Shown: positions 1 to 9,445 of the stretch, in pieces | Layout of the letters: each line of letters starts with the position of its first letter | Numbering within the stretch: the first letter of the stretch is position 1 | Assembly (NCBI RefSeq): GCF_002855575.1 | Contig: NZ_PKRQ01000001.1 | Coordinates: 372,001 to 436,000, forward strand | Reading direction: 5' to 3' | Origin: Tabrizicola sp. TH137 | GTDB lineage: Bacteria > Pseudomonadota > Alphaproteobacteria > Rhodobacterales > Rhodobacteraceae | DNA: 64,000 nt | Program-made: the position numbers and the translations under genes | The notes under the pieces: generated by a model | The model's input: only the letters and a program-made list of their open reading frames with translations | Told to the model about the DNA's origin: nothing | The model's database searches: none

Positions 1-186
1 GCCCGCGGCCTGCCACCGCCCACCTATGCCGAAACCGCCCGCAGCGGCCCCGATCACCAACCCGTCTTCACCGTCGAGGCCCGCCTCGCCACCGGCGAAA
101 CGGCCAGCGGCACCGCCACCGGCAAACGCGCCGCCGAACAATCCGCCGCCCGCGCCCTTCTGGCGCGACTGGAGCAACAGGAATGA
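1..186 (+). CDS. rnc: Ribonuclease III, C-terminal end (partial)
   Basis: This is the last 61 codons of an open frame that enters from the left edge and stops with TGA at 184-186. The peptide is the C-terminal double-stranded-RNA-binding domain of RNase III, seen as GLPPPTY, then [14 protein letters not shown], then [14 protein letters not shown]. RNase III cuts double-stranded RNA in rRNA precursors and regulatory RNAs. The stop overlaps the era start by 4 bases, which indicates translational coupling in the classic rnc-era-recO order. The catalytic domain lies outside the window. Confidence 0.93.
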   Translation, partial: ARGLPPPTYAETARSGPDHQPVFTVEARLATGETASGTATGKRAAEQSAARALLARLEQQE

Positions 187-1100
187 CCGATACCCCCACC
201 CGCGCCGGCTTCGTCGCCCTGATCGGCGAACCCAATGCCGGGAAATCCACCCTGCTGAACCGGATGGTCGGGGCCAAGGTCTCCATCGTCACCCACAAGG
301 TGCAGACCACCCGCGCCCGCATCCGCGGCGTCTGCATGGAAGGCCAGTCGCAGATCGTCTTCGTCGATACGCCGGGTCTCTTCCGCCCCCGCCGCAGGCT
401 TGACCGCGCGATGGTCGCCGCCGCCTGGGGCGGGGCTGCGGATGCCGATATCATCGTCCTTCTGGTCGAGGCGCATCGCGGCCTCACCGAAGGCGTGCAG
501 GCCATCATCGACAACCTCAAGGACAAGATCCCCGCCACCGCCACCGTCGCGCTGGCCGTGAACAAGATCGACAAGGTCAAGGCCGAAACCCTCCTCGCCC
601 TCACCGCCAGGCTCAACGACGCCTTCCCCTTCGCCAAGACCTTCCTCATCAGCGCCGAACGCGGCTATGGCGTCGATGACCTGCGCGAATGGCTGGCCGC
701 CGAAATCCCCGCAGGCCCCTGGTTCTATCCCGAAGACCAGATCGCCGACCTGCCCATGCGCATGATCGCGGCCGAAATGACGCGCGAGAAACTCACCCTG
801 CGCCTGCATGAGGAACTGCCCTACCAGCTCACCGTGGAAACCGAGAAATGGGAGGATCGCCCCGACGGCTCCACCCGCATCGACCAGGTGGTCTATGTCG
901 CCCGCGACGGCCACAAGGGCATCGTGCTGGGCGCCAAGGGCGAAACCATCAAGGCCATCGGCCAGCAGGCAAGGGCCGAGATCGCCACCTTCCTCGACCG
1001 CCCCGTCCACCTCTTCCTGACCGTGAAGGTCCGCCCCAACTGGCTGGAAGAGGCCGAGCGTTATTCGGAAATGGGGCTGGATTTCAAGGACGGCGACTGA
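183..1100 (+). CDS. era: GTPase Era
   Basis: The 305-residue product has the length and layout of Era, a GTPase that binds the 3' end of 16S rRNA during 30S maturation. The GTPase motifs are visible: G1 GEPNAGKS at residues 15-22, G3 DTPG at 62-65 and G4 NKID at 127-130. A C-terminal KH RNA-binding domain contains [12 protein letters not shown] from about residue 243. The ATG overlaps the rnc stop (ATGA), so the start is secure. A 10-bp hairpin follows the stop, so the following DUF1491 and recO genes may depend partly on their own promoter. Confidence 0.97.
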   Translation: MTDTPTRAGFVALIGEPNAGKSTLLNRMVGAKVSIVTHKVQTTRARIRGVCMEGQSQIVFVDTPGLFRPRRRLDRAMVAAAWGGAADADIIVLLVEAHRGLTEGVQAIIDNLKDKIPATATVALAVNKIDKVKAETLLALTARLNDAFPFAKTFLISAERGYGVDDLREWLAAEIPAGPWFYPEDQIADLPMRMIAAEMTREKLTLRLHEELPYQLTVETEKWEDRPDGSTRIDQVVYVARDGHKGIVLGAKGETIKAIGQQARAEIATFLDRPVHLFLTVKVRPNWLEEAERYSEMGLDFKDGD

Positions 1101-1117
1101 CGCGTCCCGCCGCACCC

Positions 1118-1142
1118 CCGGGAGGGCTGTCTGCCCTCCCGG
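1118..1142 (+). terminator. Hairpin after era
   Basis: A perfect 10-bp inverted repeat (arms 1118-1127 and 1133-1142, loop TGTCT) lies 18 bases after era. It has no real U-tract, so termination may be weak. A hairpin with the identical TGTCT loop is found after the gene ending at 57906, and both are followed by the same AT-rich motif. Confidence 0.5.
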
Positions 1143-1150
1143 ACCCACCC

Positions 1151-1180
1151 GAGAGTATTTTCGCCAAGATGAAGGGGCAT
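1151..1180 (+). repeat. Dispersed intergenic motif, copy 1
   Basis: The sequence GAGAGTATTTTCGCC followed by AAGATGAAGGGG recurs in related form in intergenic spaces near 14531, 14745, 14948 (opposite orientation), 43763-43816 (as an inverted pair), 54188 and 57956. This fits a lineage-specific repetitive intergenic element. Confidence 0.55.
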
Positions 1181-1184
1181 CCCG

Positions 1185-1514
1185 TTGCGCCTGACGACCG
1201 ACCTCTGGGTATCCGCCTATCTGACGCGTCTGCGGCTGGCCGATATTCCGGTCTATGTGACGGCGAAGGGCGACGCGACCGCAGGCGCGGTGATCGTGAA
1301 ATGCGCCACGCTGGATGGTCAGGCCAAGGCCGTGCAGCGCAGCTATGACCTGATGACCGGCGCCCGCGTCTGGGTCACCCTGGCCGAAGGGCCGGAGGCC
1401 GAGGTGGACGCCACCCTTTCCCGCCAGCGCGACCGCGACCCCGATCTCTGGGTGATCGAGGTGGAAGACCGGCAGGGTCGCACCCTTCTCGATCAGCCGG
1501 GGCTTGCCGACTGA
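1185..1514 (+). CDS. DUF1491 family protein
   Basis: A 109-residue cytoplasmic protein without membrane segments or signal peptide. The N-terminal pattern LTTDLWVSAYLTRLRLADIP and the later ALVIVKC-like strand (AVIVKCATLD) and DRDPDLWVIEVED resemble the alphaproteobacterial DUF1491 family, whose function is unknown. The frame opens with TTG at 1185; no ATG lies nearby in frame, and the family pattern begins directly at this codon. It sits between era and recO, so it probably belongs to that RNA and DNA maintenance operon, but nothing here shows what it does. Confidence 0.75.
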   Translation: MRLTTDLWVSAYLTRLRLADIPVYVTAKGDATAGAVIVKCATLDGQAKAVQRSYDLMTGARVWVTLAEGPEAEVDATLSRQRDRDPDLWVIEVEDRQGRTLLDQPGLAD

Positions 1515-1551
1515 CTTGCCCTTCCCCTGAACCCCGCCGATAGTCACCCGC

Positions 1552-2274
1552 ATGGAATGGCGGGACGAAGGCGCGCTCCTGTCGGTCAGACCCCACGGCG
1601 AAAGCGCGGCGATCATCGAGGTCTTCACCGAAGAACATGGCCGCCATGCCGGGGTCGTGCGCGGTGGCGCGTCCCGGCGCATCGCCCCCCTCCTGCAACC
1701 CGGCGCGCAGGTGCAGGTCACATGGCGCGCGCGGCTGGACGATCACCTCGGCATCTTCACCGTCGAACCCCTGCGCGCCCGCGCGGCGCTCCTCTCCGAT
1801 CCGCTGGCACTGGCGGGACTGAACGCCGTCTGCGCCATGCTCCGCGTGGCGCTGGCCGAACGCGAACCCCATCCGGTGCTGCACGCCGCGACCATGCCCC
1901 TGCTCGACGCGCTGGATGCCGGGACAGACTGGCCCCCCGCCTATCTGCGCTGGGAACTCCTGCTGCTCGAAGAGATCGGCTTCGGCCTCGACCTCGCCAC
2001 CTGCGCCGTCACCGGATCGCGCGACGATCTCATCTATGTCTCGCCCAAGTCAGGCCGCGCCGTCAGCCGCCAAGGCGCGGGCGACTGGGCCAGCCGCCTT
2101 CTGCCCCTGCCGCAGGTGCTGCTCGGCCAGGGCCCCGCCTCCGCCCGCGAGATTGCCGAGGCGCTTGCCCTCACCGGTCACTTCCTGAACCGCGAACTCG
2201 GCCCCATGCTGAACGGCCGCCCCCTGCCCGAGGCGCGGGCCCGGCTGATCGACCGCCTCGCCCGCCGCGCCTAG
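1552..2274 (+). CDS. recO: DNA repair protein RecO
   Basis: The 240-residue product matches RecO, which with RecR helps load RecA at single-stranded gaps during RecF-pathway recombination. The start [17 protein letters not shown] is the usual OB-fold opening of alphaproteobacterial RecO, followed by GVVRGG at about residue 34 and the helical domain. The C-terminal half ([20 protein letters not shown]) is the conserved stretch where some RecO proteins bind zinc; the four-cysteine cluster is not present here. The stop overlaps the convergent transporter stop by 4 bases. Confidence 0.92.
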   Translation: MEWRDEGALLSVRPHGESAAIIEVFTEEHGRHAGVVRGGASRRIAPLLQPGAQVQVTWRARLDDHLGIFTVEPLRARAALLSDPLALAGLNAVCAMLRVALAEREPHPVLHAATMPLLDALDAGTDWPPAYLRWELLLLEEIGFGLDLATCAVTGSRDDLIYVSPKSGRAVSRQGAGDWASRLLPLPQVLLGQGPASAREIAEALALTGHFLNRELGPMLNGRPLPEARARLIDRLARRA

Positions 2275-3164
2275 CCCTGCGCCTGCTGCGCCTTCACCCG
2301 CTGCCGCCACAGGGTAAAGACCCCCGCCGCCACCACCAGCCCCGCGCCGATGGCGACATTGGTCCGCAAATCCTCGCCGAACAGGAACAGCCCGATCCCC
2401 GACGCCCAGACCAGTTGCAGATAGGCAAAGGGCTGGATGGCCGAGGCTTCGGCCACCGCAAAGGCCTTGATCAGCAGCCAATGCCCCAGGCAGGCCGTGC
2501 AGCACAAGGTCAGCATCCAGCCCCAATCCGCCGCCGTCATCGGCTCCCAGAACCACATGCCGACCAGCGTCATCGCCACGGCCCCCACCATCCCCGTCCA
2601 GAAGAAGGACACCGCCGCACTGTCCCCCCGCGCCACATAGCGCGTCAGCAGCCCGTAGATGGCAAACAGGAAGGCCGACAACAGCGGCACCAGCGCCCAG
2701 GGCGAAAACACCGCATAGCCCGGTTGCAGGATGATCAGCACGCCGACAAAGCCGATCAGGATCGCCGTCCAGCGCCTCCAACCCACCTTCTCTCCGAGCA
2801 AAGGCCCCGACAGCGCCGCGATCAGCAGCGGATAGCAGGTGAATACCGCATGGCTCTCCACCAGCCCCAGCTTCACGAAGGCCACGACCATCACGCAGAC
2901 CTCGGTCACCAGCAACAGGCCCCGCGCCACCTGCAACCAGGGGAATTGCGTCCGCACCGCCGCCCGGATGCCGCCCCGATCCCGCGCCGCCAGCAGCATC
3001 ACGAAGGCGGCAAAGAACCAGAAGCGGATCATCACCACCATATAGACGTTATACGCCTCGGCCAGATGGCGCGAGATGCCGTCCTGCACCGAAAAGACGA
3101 CCGTCGTCGCCACCATCAGCCAGATACCCAGCCGCGTGTCCTGTGCCGTCGCCTGCCCGCTCAT
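2271..3164 (-). CDS. DMT-superfamily (EamA) transporter
   Basis: A 297-residue integral membrane protein with about ten hydrophobic segments arranged as two five-helix EamA repeats. The first repeat contains [20 protein letters not shown] before GEKVGWRRW, a signature of drug/metabolite exporters of the RhaT/EamA type. Substrates of this family vary and cannot be read from the sequence. Its ATG overlaps the stop of the related gene immediately upstream (3161-3164), so the two are translationally coupled and look like a tandem duplication. They might form a heteromeric pair, but EamA proteins usually work alone or as homodimers. Confidence 0.85.
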   Translation of the reverse strand: MSGQATAQDTRLGIWLMVATTVVFSVQDGISRHLAEAYNVYMVVMIRFWFFAAFVMLLAARDRGGIRAAVRTQFPWLQVARGLLLVTEVCVMVVAFVKLGLVESHAVFTCYPLLIAALSGPLLGEKVGWRRWTAILIGFVGVLIILQPGYAVFSPWALVPLLSAFLFAIYGLLTRYVARGDSAAVSFFWTGMVGAVAMTLVGMWFWEPMTAADWGWMLTLCCTACLGHWLLIKAFAVAEASAIQPFAYLQLVWASGIGLFLFGEDLRTNVAIGAGLVVAAGVFTLWRQRVKAQQAQG

Positions 3165-4033
3165 GCCGCGCCTGTCCTGCCCCGTTCCTGCAACAGCGAA
3201 TACAGCCCCGCCGCCACGACCACCACCGTCCCCAGCGCCACCGCCGGGGCCAGCACCTCGCCATAGACGACGATCCCGATGATCGTGACAAAGACGATCT
3301 GCAAATAGGCATAGGGCTGCACCACATTCGCCTCCGCCATCTCATAGCACTTGGTCAGCAGCCAGTGCGACAGGATGGCCAGCGCGCAATAGAACCCGAG
3401 GAAGACCAGATCGACCCCCGCCACCGGCTCCCAGTTCGGCAGGCCCAGCAGCGTCATGAACCCCGCCCCGATGATCCCCGCCCAGAAGAACCCCGGAAAG
3501 ACCGGCTCATCCCGCGCCGTCCCCCGCGTCAGGATGGAATAGAGCGCAAACATCAAGGCCGAGGCAAAGGGCAGCAGCGCCGGCCAGGAAAACACCCCCG
3601 ATGTCGGCCGCAGGATGATCAGCACCCCCACCATCCCCGCCCCGATCGCCGCCCAGCGTTGCCAGCCGACCTTTTCCCCCAAGAGCGGCCCCGACAGCGC
3701 CGCGATCAGCAGCGGGCAGATGGCAAAAACCGCATGGCTCTCGATCAGCCCGATCAGCGTATAGCCCCAGACGATCAGGCACACTTCCGCCACCAGCAGC
3801 GTGGCGCGCAAGCCATGGGTGAAGGGCCGCTTCGTCATCACCGCCGCGCGAAACCCTTCTGGCCGCCGCATCGCAAGGAACAGCACAAAGCCCGCAAAGA
3901 CCCAGTACCGCACCATCACGATCATCAGCGTGTTGTATTCCCCCGCCAGATGGCGCGAGAATCCGTCCTGCGCGGCAAAGGCCGCGACGGCGGCGATCAT
4001 CAGCCAGATGCCCGCCCTGCGGTTGCGGCTCAT
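3161..4033 (-). CDS. DMT-superfamily (EamA) transporter, tandem paralogue
   Basis: A 290-residue ten-helix protein closely resembling its downstream neighbour: both have a short cytoplasmic start before GIWLMIA or GIWLMVA, then QDG(F/I)SRHLA, then ESHAVF, then [17 protein letters not shown]. This supports a local duplication. The expected role is export of a small metabolite or amphiphile across the inner membrane; the substrate is unknown. The start overlaps the stop of the upstream mnmD (4030-4033), so all three minus-strand genes form one coupled operon. Confidence 0.85.
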   Translation of the reverse strand: MSRNRRAGIWLMIAAVAAFAAQDGFSRHLAGEYNTLMIVMVRYWVFAGFVLFLAMRRPEGFRAAVMTKRPFTHGLRATLLVAEVCLIVWGYTLIGLIESHAVFAICPLLIAALSGPLLGEKVGWQRWAAIGAGMVGVLIILRPTSGVFSWPALLPFASALMFALYSILTRGTARDEPVFPGFFWAGIIGAGFMTLLGLPNWEPVAGVDLVFLGFYCALAILSHWLLTKCYEMAEANVVQPYAYLQIVFVTIIGIVVYGEVLAPAVALGTVVVVAAGLYSLLQERGRTGAA

Positions 4034-4722
4034 GCCTGCCGCTCCGCCAGATGCCCCGCCGTCATGTGCCGCTTCCTTCCATGCCCCGGCCGCCGTTCGA
4101 CCGCAAACCCCGCCGCCGCCAGCGCCCGCCGCACATGCCCCGCCGCCGTATAGGTGGCGAAAGTGCCGCCCGGCGCGCTATGCGCCGCCACCGCCGCCAT
4201 CAGGTCCTCAGACCACAGTTCCGGGTTCTTCGCGGGCGAAAACCCGTCCAGAAACCACGCATCCGCGACGCCACCCCAGACAGGCAGCCTTTCCCGCGCA
4301 TCGCCGAGGATGACCTCTGCCCGCAACCCCGGCAGGTCGATCACCCGCGCGCCCGCCGCCCACTGCTCCAGCAAAGGCCCCGCCACCGCCGCCGCCTCGG
4401 GAAAGGCCGCCAGCGCCCGCGCCATCTCCTCCGCCGTCAGGGGATAGGCCTCAAAGGAGGTGAACCGCACCACCCCCGGCGCGCCCACCCCCTGCCAGGC
4501 CATCCACAGCGCCAGCAGGTTCAACCCGGTGCCAAAGCCAAGCTCCGCCACATGGAACCCGTCGCGCAGCCGCCCCGGCAAGCCGTTCCCGTCCAGAAAC
4601 ACGTGCCGCGTCTCGGCCAGCCCATCGGCCAAGGAAAAATAGGGGTCATCAAAGCGGCGCGACACGGGCACGATCCCCTCGCGCCAGTCCAAGCCACCCT
4701 CGCCCTGTTCCCCGCCGCCCAT
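4030..4722 (-). CDS. mnmD: MnmD-type tRNA U34 methyltransferase
   Basis: A SAM-dependent methyltransferase equivalent to the N-terminal domain of E. coli MnmC, which makes the last methylation of 5-methylaminomethyl-2-thiouridine at the tRNA wobble position. Diagnostic motifs are FDDPYFS, then ETRHVFLDGN, then the SAM loop VAELGFGTGLNLLALW, and WFLDGFSPAKNPELW near the C-terminus. I place the start at ATG 4722 (about 230 residues); the open frame continues upstream without homology-like sequence and would run into the divergent oxidoreductase gene. The partner FAD domain is encoded divergently 50 bases away. Confidence 0.85.
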   Translation of the reverse strand: MGGGEQGEGGLDWREGIVPVSRRFDDPYFSLADGLAETRHVFLDGNGLPGRLRDGFHVAELGFGTGLNLLALWMAWQGVGAPGVVRFTSFEAYPLTAEEMARALAAFPEAAAVAGPLLEQWAAGARVIDLPGLRAEVILGDARERLPVWGGVADAWFLDGFSPAKNPELWSEDLMAAVAAHSAPGGTFATYTAAGHVRRALAAAGFAVERRPGHGRKRHMTAGHLAERQA

Positions 4723-4771
4723 ATGCCCTAAATCCGGAAATCGCGGCGGACCATGGGCAAGGGCGCGGGGA

Positions 4772-5827
4772 ATGGCAAGGGTCGATCTGACGGTGATGGG
4801 GGGCGGCATCTTCGGCCTCGCCTGCGCTTGGGAAGCCACCCGTCGCGGCGCCCGCGTCCGGCTGATCGAACGCGAAAGGATCGGTGCGGGGTCATCAGGC
4901 GGCCTCGTCGGCGCCCTCGCCCCGCATGTGCCGGAAAACTGGAACGACAAGAAGCAATTTCAGCTTGAAAGCCTCCTCATGGCCCCCGCCTGGTGGGCCG
5001 AAGTGGCGGCCACCGGCGGCACCGATCCCGGCTACCTGCAATCAGGCCGCCTGCAACCCATCCCGGATGACCGCGCCCTGCAAAACGCCCGCGCCCGCAT
5101 CGCCGAGGCTGAAACTCTCTGGCAAGGCCGCGCCGAATGGCGCGTCGTCCCCGCCACCGGCGCGGCATGGGAACCGCACAGCCCCACGGGCTTCCTCATC
5201 CACGACACGCTCACCGCCCGCCTGCATCCCCGCCGCGCCGCCGCCGCCCTGACCGCCGCCCTCCGCGCCAAGGGAGCCGAGGTCATCATAGGCTCGGCAG
5301 AACCCGAAGGCCCCACCCTCTGGGCTACGGGCTACTCAGGCCTCCTCGCCCTCAACGAAGCCCTCGCCCAACCCGTCGGCGCGGGCGTGAAAGGTCAGGC
5401 CCTTCTCCTCGCCCATGACGCCCGCGACCTGCCCCAGCTTTTCGCCGACCAACTCCACATCGTCCCCCATGCCGACGGCACCACCGCCATCGGCTCTACC
5501 TCCGAAAACGACTGGCAGGACCCGCACCAGACCGACGCGCAGCTTGACACCATCCTCGCCCGCGCCCGCGCCGCCCTGCCGATCCTGACCGACGCGCAAG
5601 TCCTCGACCGCTGGGCAGGCATCCGACCCCGCGCCCGCTCCCGCGCGCCCATGCTGGGGCCCTGGCCCGGCAGACCGGGCCATTACATCGCCAATGGCGG
5701 CTTCAAGATCGGCTTCGGCATGGCCCCCAAGGTCGCCACCACGATGGCCGACCTCATCCTCAACGGGCAGGACAGCATCCCCCCCGGCTTCCGCGTCGAA
5801 GCCAGCCTTCAGGCGCGCGGCAGGTAA
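4772..5827 (+). CDS. FAD-dependent oxidoreductase (MnmC C-terminal-domain type)
   Basis: A 351-residue DAO-fold flavoprotein. The N-terminal Rossmann motif VMGGGIFGLACAWEATRRGA binds FAD, and residues 40-55 (GAGSSGGLVGALAPH) are typical of the glycine oxidase/MnmC branch. The C-terminus (WAGIRPRARSRAPMLG, then GHYIANGGFKIGFGMAP) is the MnmC signature. In E. coli this domain removes the carboxymethyl group from cmnm5s2U34 before the MnmD domain methylates it. Its divergent location next to mnmD strongly suggests a split MnmC. A D-amino-acid oxidase-like role is the alternative. Confidence 0.75.
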   Translation: MARVDLTVMGGGIFGLACAWEATRRGARVRLIERERIGAGSSGGLVGALAPHVPENWNDKKQFQLESLLMAPAWWAEVAATGGTDPGYLQSGRLQPIPDDRALQNARARIAEAETLWQGRAEWRVVPATGAAWEPHSPTGFLIHDTLTARLHPRRAAAALTAALRAKGAEVIIGSAEPEGPTLWATGYSGLLALNEALAQPVGAGVKGQALLLAHDARDLPQLFADQLHIVPHADGTTAIGSTSENDWQDPHQTDAQLDTILARARAALPILTDAQVLDRWAGIRPRARSRAPMLGPWPGRPGHYIANGGFKIGFGMAPKVATTMADLILNGQDSIPPGFRVEASLQARGR

Positions 5828-6159
5828 CCCACGGGCGCATTCTCGTCGCGCCAATAGTCCAGCGCCGGACGATCCAGTACGGCGGTGGACCGCTTGAATT
5901 CGCAGACCAGTTCCCCGTTCTCCTCGACCGAGGCGATGATCAGGCATTGGAAGATGTGGTTGGCCCCGTCATAGACATCGACCAGCCCGCGCAGATGCGG
6001 CGTCAGCGCGGCATCCAGCGCAAAGCCCTCATCCCAGAACCGCAGCACCGGAAAGACCGCCCCGCCCACCTGCACCCGCAGACGCGACTTGCGCTTCAGG
6101 TCGCGCTTGCGCGCGGCCTCAAGGCCCTCACGGATCTCCTTCGACAGGAATTCCAGCAT
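5809..6159 (-). CDS. Conserved hypothetical protein, possibly PilZ-like
   Basis: A 116-residue soluble protein beginning MLEFLSKEIREGLEAARKR, with a basic helix followed by alternating strands. The order of basic RKSRLRVQVGG, then GFALD, then LRGLVDVYDGANHIFQC resembles a small PilZ-like beta barrel, but the conserved RxxxR and DxSxxG c-di-GMP motifs are not clear, so this is only a suggestion. ATG 6159 is the first good start; the open frame extends far upstream as an artefact of GC bias. It overlaps the convergent oxidoreductase by 19 bases. Confidence 0.6.
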   Translation of the reverse strand: MLEFLSKEIREGLEAARKRDLKRKSRLRVQVGGAVFPVLRFWDEGFALDAALTPHLRGLVDVYDGANHIFQCLIIASVEENGELVCEFKRSTAVLDRPALDYWRDENAPVGYLPRA

Positions 6160-6357
6160 CGGTCCATCCTCCCCGTGACTAAGTCTGCGGCGCAACCCGG
6201 CCAAATCAAGGAAACGGAAAGACATGACCGTGATGTTAACGAAGCGTGGCGCAAAAGCCGCATTCCCGTCTTTCCCCCCGCAAAGCGCCCCGAATGCCGC
6301 ATCCGCCGACGCGAAACCCCGATGGACAGCCGCCACGCAATCCTGTCTCTCCCCCGC

Positions 6358-7308
6358 ATGAACAGACCTGACCCCCGAATCGCGGAACCGGATCACGGCG
6401 GTGGCATAGATGCCGCCTGCGCCCGCTGGGGCGGCAGCCGTGCCGATTGGCTCGACCTCTCCACCGGCATCAATCCGCGCCCCTACCCGATCCCCGCGCT
6501 TCCCGCCGATGCATGGACCGCCCTGCCCGACCGTGCAGCCTTCGCCGCGCTGGAACAGGCCGCTCGCCGCTTCTGGCACATCCCCGACAGCGCGGCCCTG
6601 ATCGCCGCCCCCGGTGCTTCCGCCCTCATCGCCCGCATCCCGGCGCTTCTGCCGCCCGCCCGCGTGGCCATCCCGGCCCCCACCTATAACGAGCATGCCC
6701 GCGCCTTCCGCGCCTGCGGCTGGACCGTGACCGATGACGCAACCGAGGCGCGGGTCATCGTCCACCCCAACAACCCCGACGGCCGCCTCCACCCCGCCCC
6801 CGCCACCCCCTTCGCGGTGATCGACGAAAGCTTCTGCGACGTCACCCCCGACGCCACCCATATCGGCGAAGCCACCCGCCCCGGCACCCTGATCCTGAAA
6901 AGCTTTGGCAAGTTCTGGGGCCTCGCCGGCGCCCGCCTTGGCTTTGCCATCGGCGAACCGGCGCTGATCGACCGCCTCAAGCCGATGATCGGCCCCTGGG
7001 CCGTCCCCGGCCCCACCCTCGCCATCGCCACCACCGCGCTGAACGATCCCGCATGGGCCGAGGCCACCCGCAGCCGCCTCACCGCCGACGCGCAGCGCCT
7101 CGACACCCTCCTCGCCGCCGCCGGCGCCACGCCCCTCGGCGGCACCACCCTCTTCCGCCTCTACGACACGCCCGATGCCGCCGCCTGGCAAGACCGCCTC
7201 GCCCGTCACCGCATCCTTTCCCGCATCTTCCCCTATTCCACCCGCTGGCTGCGCCTCGGCCTGCCCGATGGCGCAGGCTGGTCCCGGCTGGAGCATGCCC
7301 TGACATGA
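6358..7308 (+). CDS. cobD: Threonine-phosphate decarboxylase (cobalamin biosynthesis)
   Basis: A PLP-dependent fold-type I enzyme of about 316 residues related to CobD/CobC. It would decarboxylate L-threonine-O-3-phosphate to the aminopropanol phosphate that links the corrin ring to the nucleotide loop. Seen: [15 protein letters not shown] at the start, [17 protein letters not shown], and the PLP lysine in [17 protein letters not shown] at about residue 185. The start is taken at ATG 6358; ATG 6322 would add 12 residues. It overlaps cbiB by 4 bases, supporting a two-gene cobalamin operon. No cobalamin riboswitch was recognised upstream. Confidence 0.88.
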   Translation: MNRPDPRIAEPDHGGGIDAACARWGGSRADWLDLSTGINPRPYPIPALPADAWTALPDRAAFAALEQAARRFWHIPDSAALIAAPGASALIARIPALLPPARVAIPAPTYNEHARAFRACGWTVTDDATEARVIVHPNNPDGRLHPAPATPFAVIDESFCDVTPDATHIGEATRPGTLILKSFGKFWGLAGARLGFAIGEPALIDRLKPMIGPWAVPGPTLAIATTALNDPAWAEATRSRLTADAQRLDTLLAAAGATPLGGTTLFRLYDTPDAAAWQDRLARHRILSRIFPYSTRWLRLGLPDGAGWSRLEHALT

Positions 7309-8213
7309 GCGCGACCCTCCTCATCCCCGCCCTCCTCCTCGACGCCGCCTTGGGCGAACCGAAATGGCTCTGGGACCGCTTCCCCCACCCTGCCGTCCTG
7401 ATGGGCCGCGCCATCGGCTGGATGGACAGCCGCTTCAACAACGGCACACAAAAGCGCCTGAAGGGCACCGCCACCATGGCTGCCCTCGGCGCGGCCGCCC
7501 TCACCCTCGGCTGGCTCATCCACGAAATCCCCGATTTCGGTCTCCTCGAAATCATCGCCGCCGCCATCCTCCTCGCCCAGAAATCGCTGGTCCAGCATGT
7601 GCAGGCCGTGGCCGATGCCCTGCGCCTCTCCACCGAAGGCGGCCGCCGGGCCGTCGCCATGATCGTCGGCCGCGACACCGCCACCCTCGACGATCCCGCC
7701 ATCTCCCGCGCCGCCATCGAAAGCGCCGCCGAAAACCTGTCCGACGGCGTCATCGCCCCCGCCTTCTGGTTCCTTGTCGCAGGCCTGCCGGGCCTCATGC
7801 TCTACAAGATCACCAACACCGCCGACAGCATGATCGGCCACCGCACCCCAAGGCATGAGGAATTCGGCTGGGCCGCCGCCCGCCTTGACGATCTCCTCAA
7901 CCTCATCCCCGCGCGCCTCACCGCCCTCCTCCTCGCCCTCACCCATGGCTGGACGGACCCGCGCCCGATCCTGCGCGACGCGCCCCTCCACCGCTCGCCC
8001 AATGCCGGCTGGCCCGAGGCGGCGATGGCCGTCATCCTGAACACCGCCCTCTCCGGCCCCCGCGCCTATCACGGCGAGATGCGCGATTACCCCTGGGTCT
8101 GGCCCGAGGGCCGCCGCGACCCCGGCCCCGACCAGATCGACGCCGCCGTTTCCGCCCTCTGGCGCGCCTGGGGCGCGATGCTCGCCCTCACCGCCCTCAT
8201 CGCGCTCTTCTGA
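7305..8213 (+). CDS. cbiB: Adenosylcobinamide-phosphate synthase CbiB
   Basis: A 302-residue multi-spanning membrane protein. CbiB joins adenosylcobyric acid to the (R)-1-amino-2-propanol (phosphate) made by the upstream enzyme. Family marks are [20 protein letters not shown] near the N-terminus, the loop VGRDTATLD, then [13 protein letters not shown], and [12 protein letters not shown]. Three or more hydrophobic segments cover residues 50-110 and 145-170, and one closes the C-terminus. The ATG overlaps the cobD stop as ATGA. In some genomes this gene is itself called cobD, so names should be read with care. Confidence 0.9.
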   Translation: MSATLLIPALLLDAALGEPKWLWDRFPHPAVLMGRAIGWMDSRFNNGTQKRLKGTATMAALGAAALTLGWLIHEIPDFGLLEIIAAAILLAQKSLVQHVQAVADALRLSTEGGRRAVAMIVGRDTATLDDPAISRAAIESAAENLSDGVIAPAFWFLVAGLPGLMLYKITNTADSMIGHRTPRHEEFGWAAARLDDLLNLIPARLTALLLALTHGWTDPRPILRDAPLHRSPNAGWPEAAMAVILNTALSGPRAYHGEMRDYPWVWPEGRRDPGPDQIDAAVSALWRAWGAMLALTALIALF

Positions 8214-8275
8214 TCGCCGCACCGTTGCGCAGGCAGGCCCACCCCCCTACCCTGACCGGGTCAACGGAGAACACC

Positions 8276-9445
8276 ATGCGCCCCGCCCTCATCGCCGCCC
8301 TGTCTGCCACCCTCGCCACCCCCGCCCTGGCCGATGTCCCCTGCGGCGGCGACTTCGGCGCATGGGTGCAGGCCATGAAGACCGAGGCCACCGCAAAGGG
8401 CATCCCCCCCGAAACGGCGGATGCCTTCTTCGCAGGCCTCTCCCCCGATCCGCGCGTCCTCAAGGCCGACCGCTCCCAAGGTGTCTTCCGCAAAAGCTTC
8501 CTCGACTTCTCGCAAAGCCTCATCTCCCGCGACCGCCTCACCCGGGGCCGCGCGCTCTCCGATCAGTGGGACGCCATCTTCGACCGGGCAGAACAGGAAT
8601 ACGGCGTCTCGCGCGGCATCCTCCTCGCCTTCTGGGCCTTCGAGACGGATTACGGCGCGGTCCAGGGCGATTTCGAAACCCGCCGCGCCCTCGTCACCCT
8701 CGCCCATGACTGCCGCCGCCCCGACCTCTTCCAGCCTCAGGTCTTCGCCGCCCTCGAAATGCACCGCCTGGGCGAATTCGACCTGAACACAACCGGCGCC
8801 TGGGCGGGCGAGATCGGGATGGTCCAGATGCTGCCGGGCGACATCCTCGCCCGCGGCGTCGATGGCGATGGCGACGGGCTCGTCACGCTCAAGACCTCGG
8901 TCCCCGACGCGCTTCTGTCGGGCGCGAAGATGCTGCAACATCACGGCTGGCAGGCGGGCCAGCCCTGGCTGCAAGAGGTGATCCTGCCCGAAACCTTCGA
9001 CTGGTCCCTCACCGGCCTTGAAACCGAACTGCCCGCCGAACAATGGGCCGCGATGGGCGTGCAGCTCCGCGACGGCGTGGTCCCCAACGGCCTGCCCGCC
9101 TCGGTCCTGCTGCCGCAGGGCAGGAACGGCCCCGCCTTCCTCGCCTATCCGAACTTCCGCACGCTCTTCGAGTGGAACAAAAGCTTCGTCTATGTCACCA
9201 CCGCCGCCTATTTCGGCACCCGGCTCCTCGGCGCAGAACCCTATCGCGCCGGCAATCCCGACCCGGCCCTGCCCGTCGAAGAGATGAAGGCCCTGCAACA
9301 GAAACTCGCCGCCCTCGGCTATGACGTCGGCACCATCGACGGCATCCTCGGTGCCGCCACCCGCAGCGCCGTGCAAAAGGAACAAGCCCGCCTCGGCCTG
9401 CCCGCCGATGCCTGGCCCACGCGCGACCTTCTCGATCGGCTCTAG
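8276..9445 (+). CDS. Lytic murein transglycosylase (MltB-like) with peptidoglycan-binding domain
   Basis: A secreted 389-residue enzyme that would cleave peptidoglycan glycan strands in the periplasm. ATG 8276 follows a clear Shine-Dalgarno GGAGA with 5-base spacing and opens a signal peptide (MRPALIAALSATLATPALA). The SLT_2/MltB core carries the catalytic glutamate in AFWAFETDYGAVQGD, followed by GAWAGEIGMVQMLPGD. The last 65 residues form a PG_binding_1 repeat (ALQQKLAALGYDVGTIDG). A paralogue of the same architecture is encoded at 56662-57906. It converges with the next gene, with stops overlapping by 4 bases. Confidence 0.9.
   Translation: MRPALIAALSATLATPALADVPCGGDFGAWVQAMKTEATAKGIPPETADAFFAGLSPDPRVLKADRSQGVFRKSFLDFSQSLISRDRLTRGRALSDQWDAIFDRAEQEYGVSRGILLAFWAFETDYGAVQGDFETRRALVTLAHDCRRPDLFQPQVFAALEMHRLGEFDLNTTGAWAGEIGMVQMLPGDILARGVDGDGDGLVTLKTSVPDALLSGAKMLQHHGWQAGQPWLQEVILPETFDWSLTGLETELPAEQWAAMGVQLRDGVVPNGLPASVLLPQGRNGPAFLAYPNFRTLFEWNKSFVYVTTAAYFGTRLLGAEPYRAGNPDPALPVEEMKALQQKLAALGYDVGTIDGILGAATRSAVQKEQARLGLPADAWPTRDLLDRL

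Noticed and set aside
6160-6357. Cobalamin riboswitch before cobD
   Set aside because: No B12-box-like sequence was recognised in the short leader.
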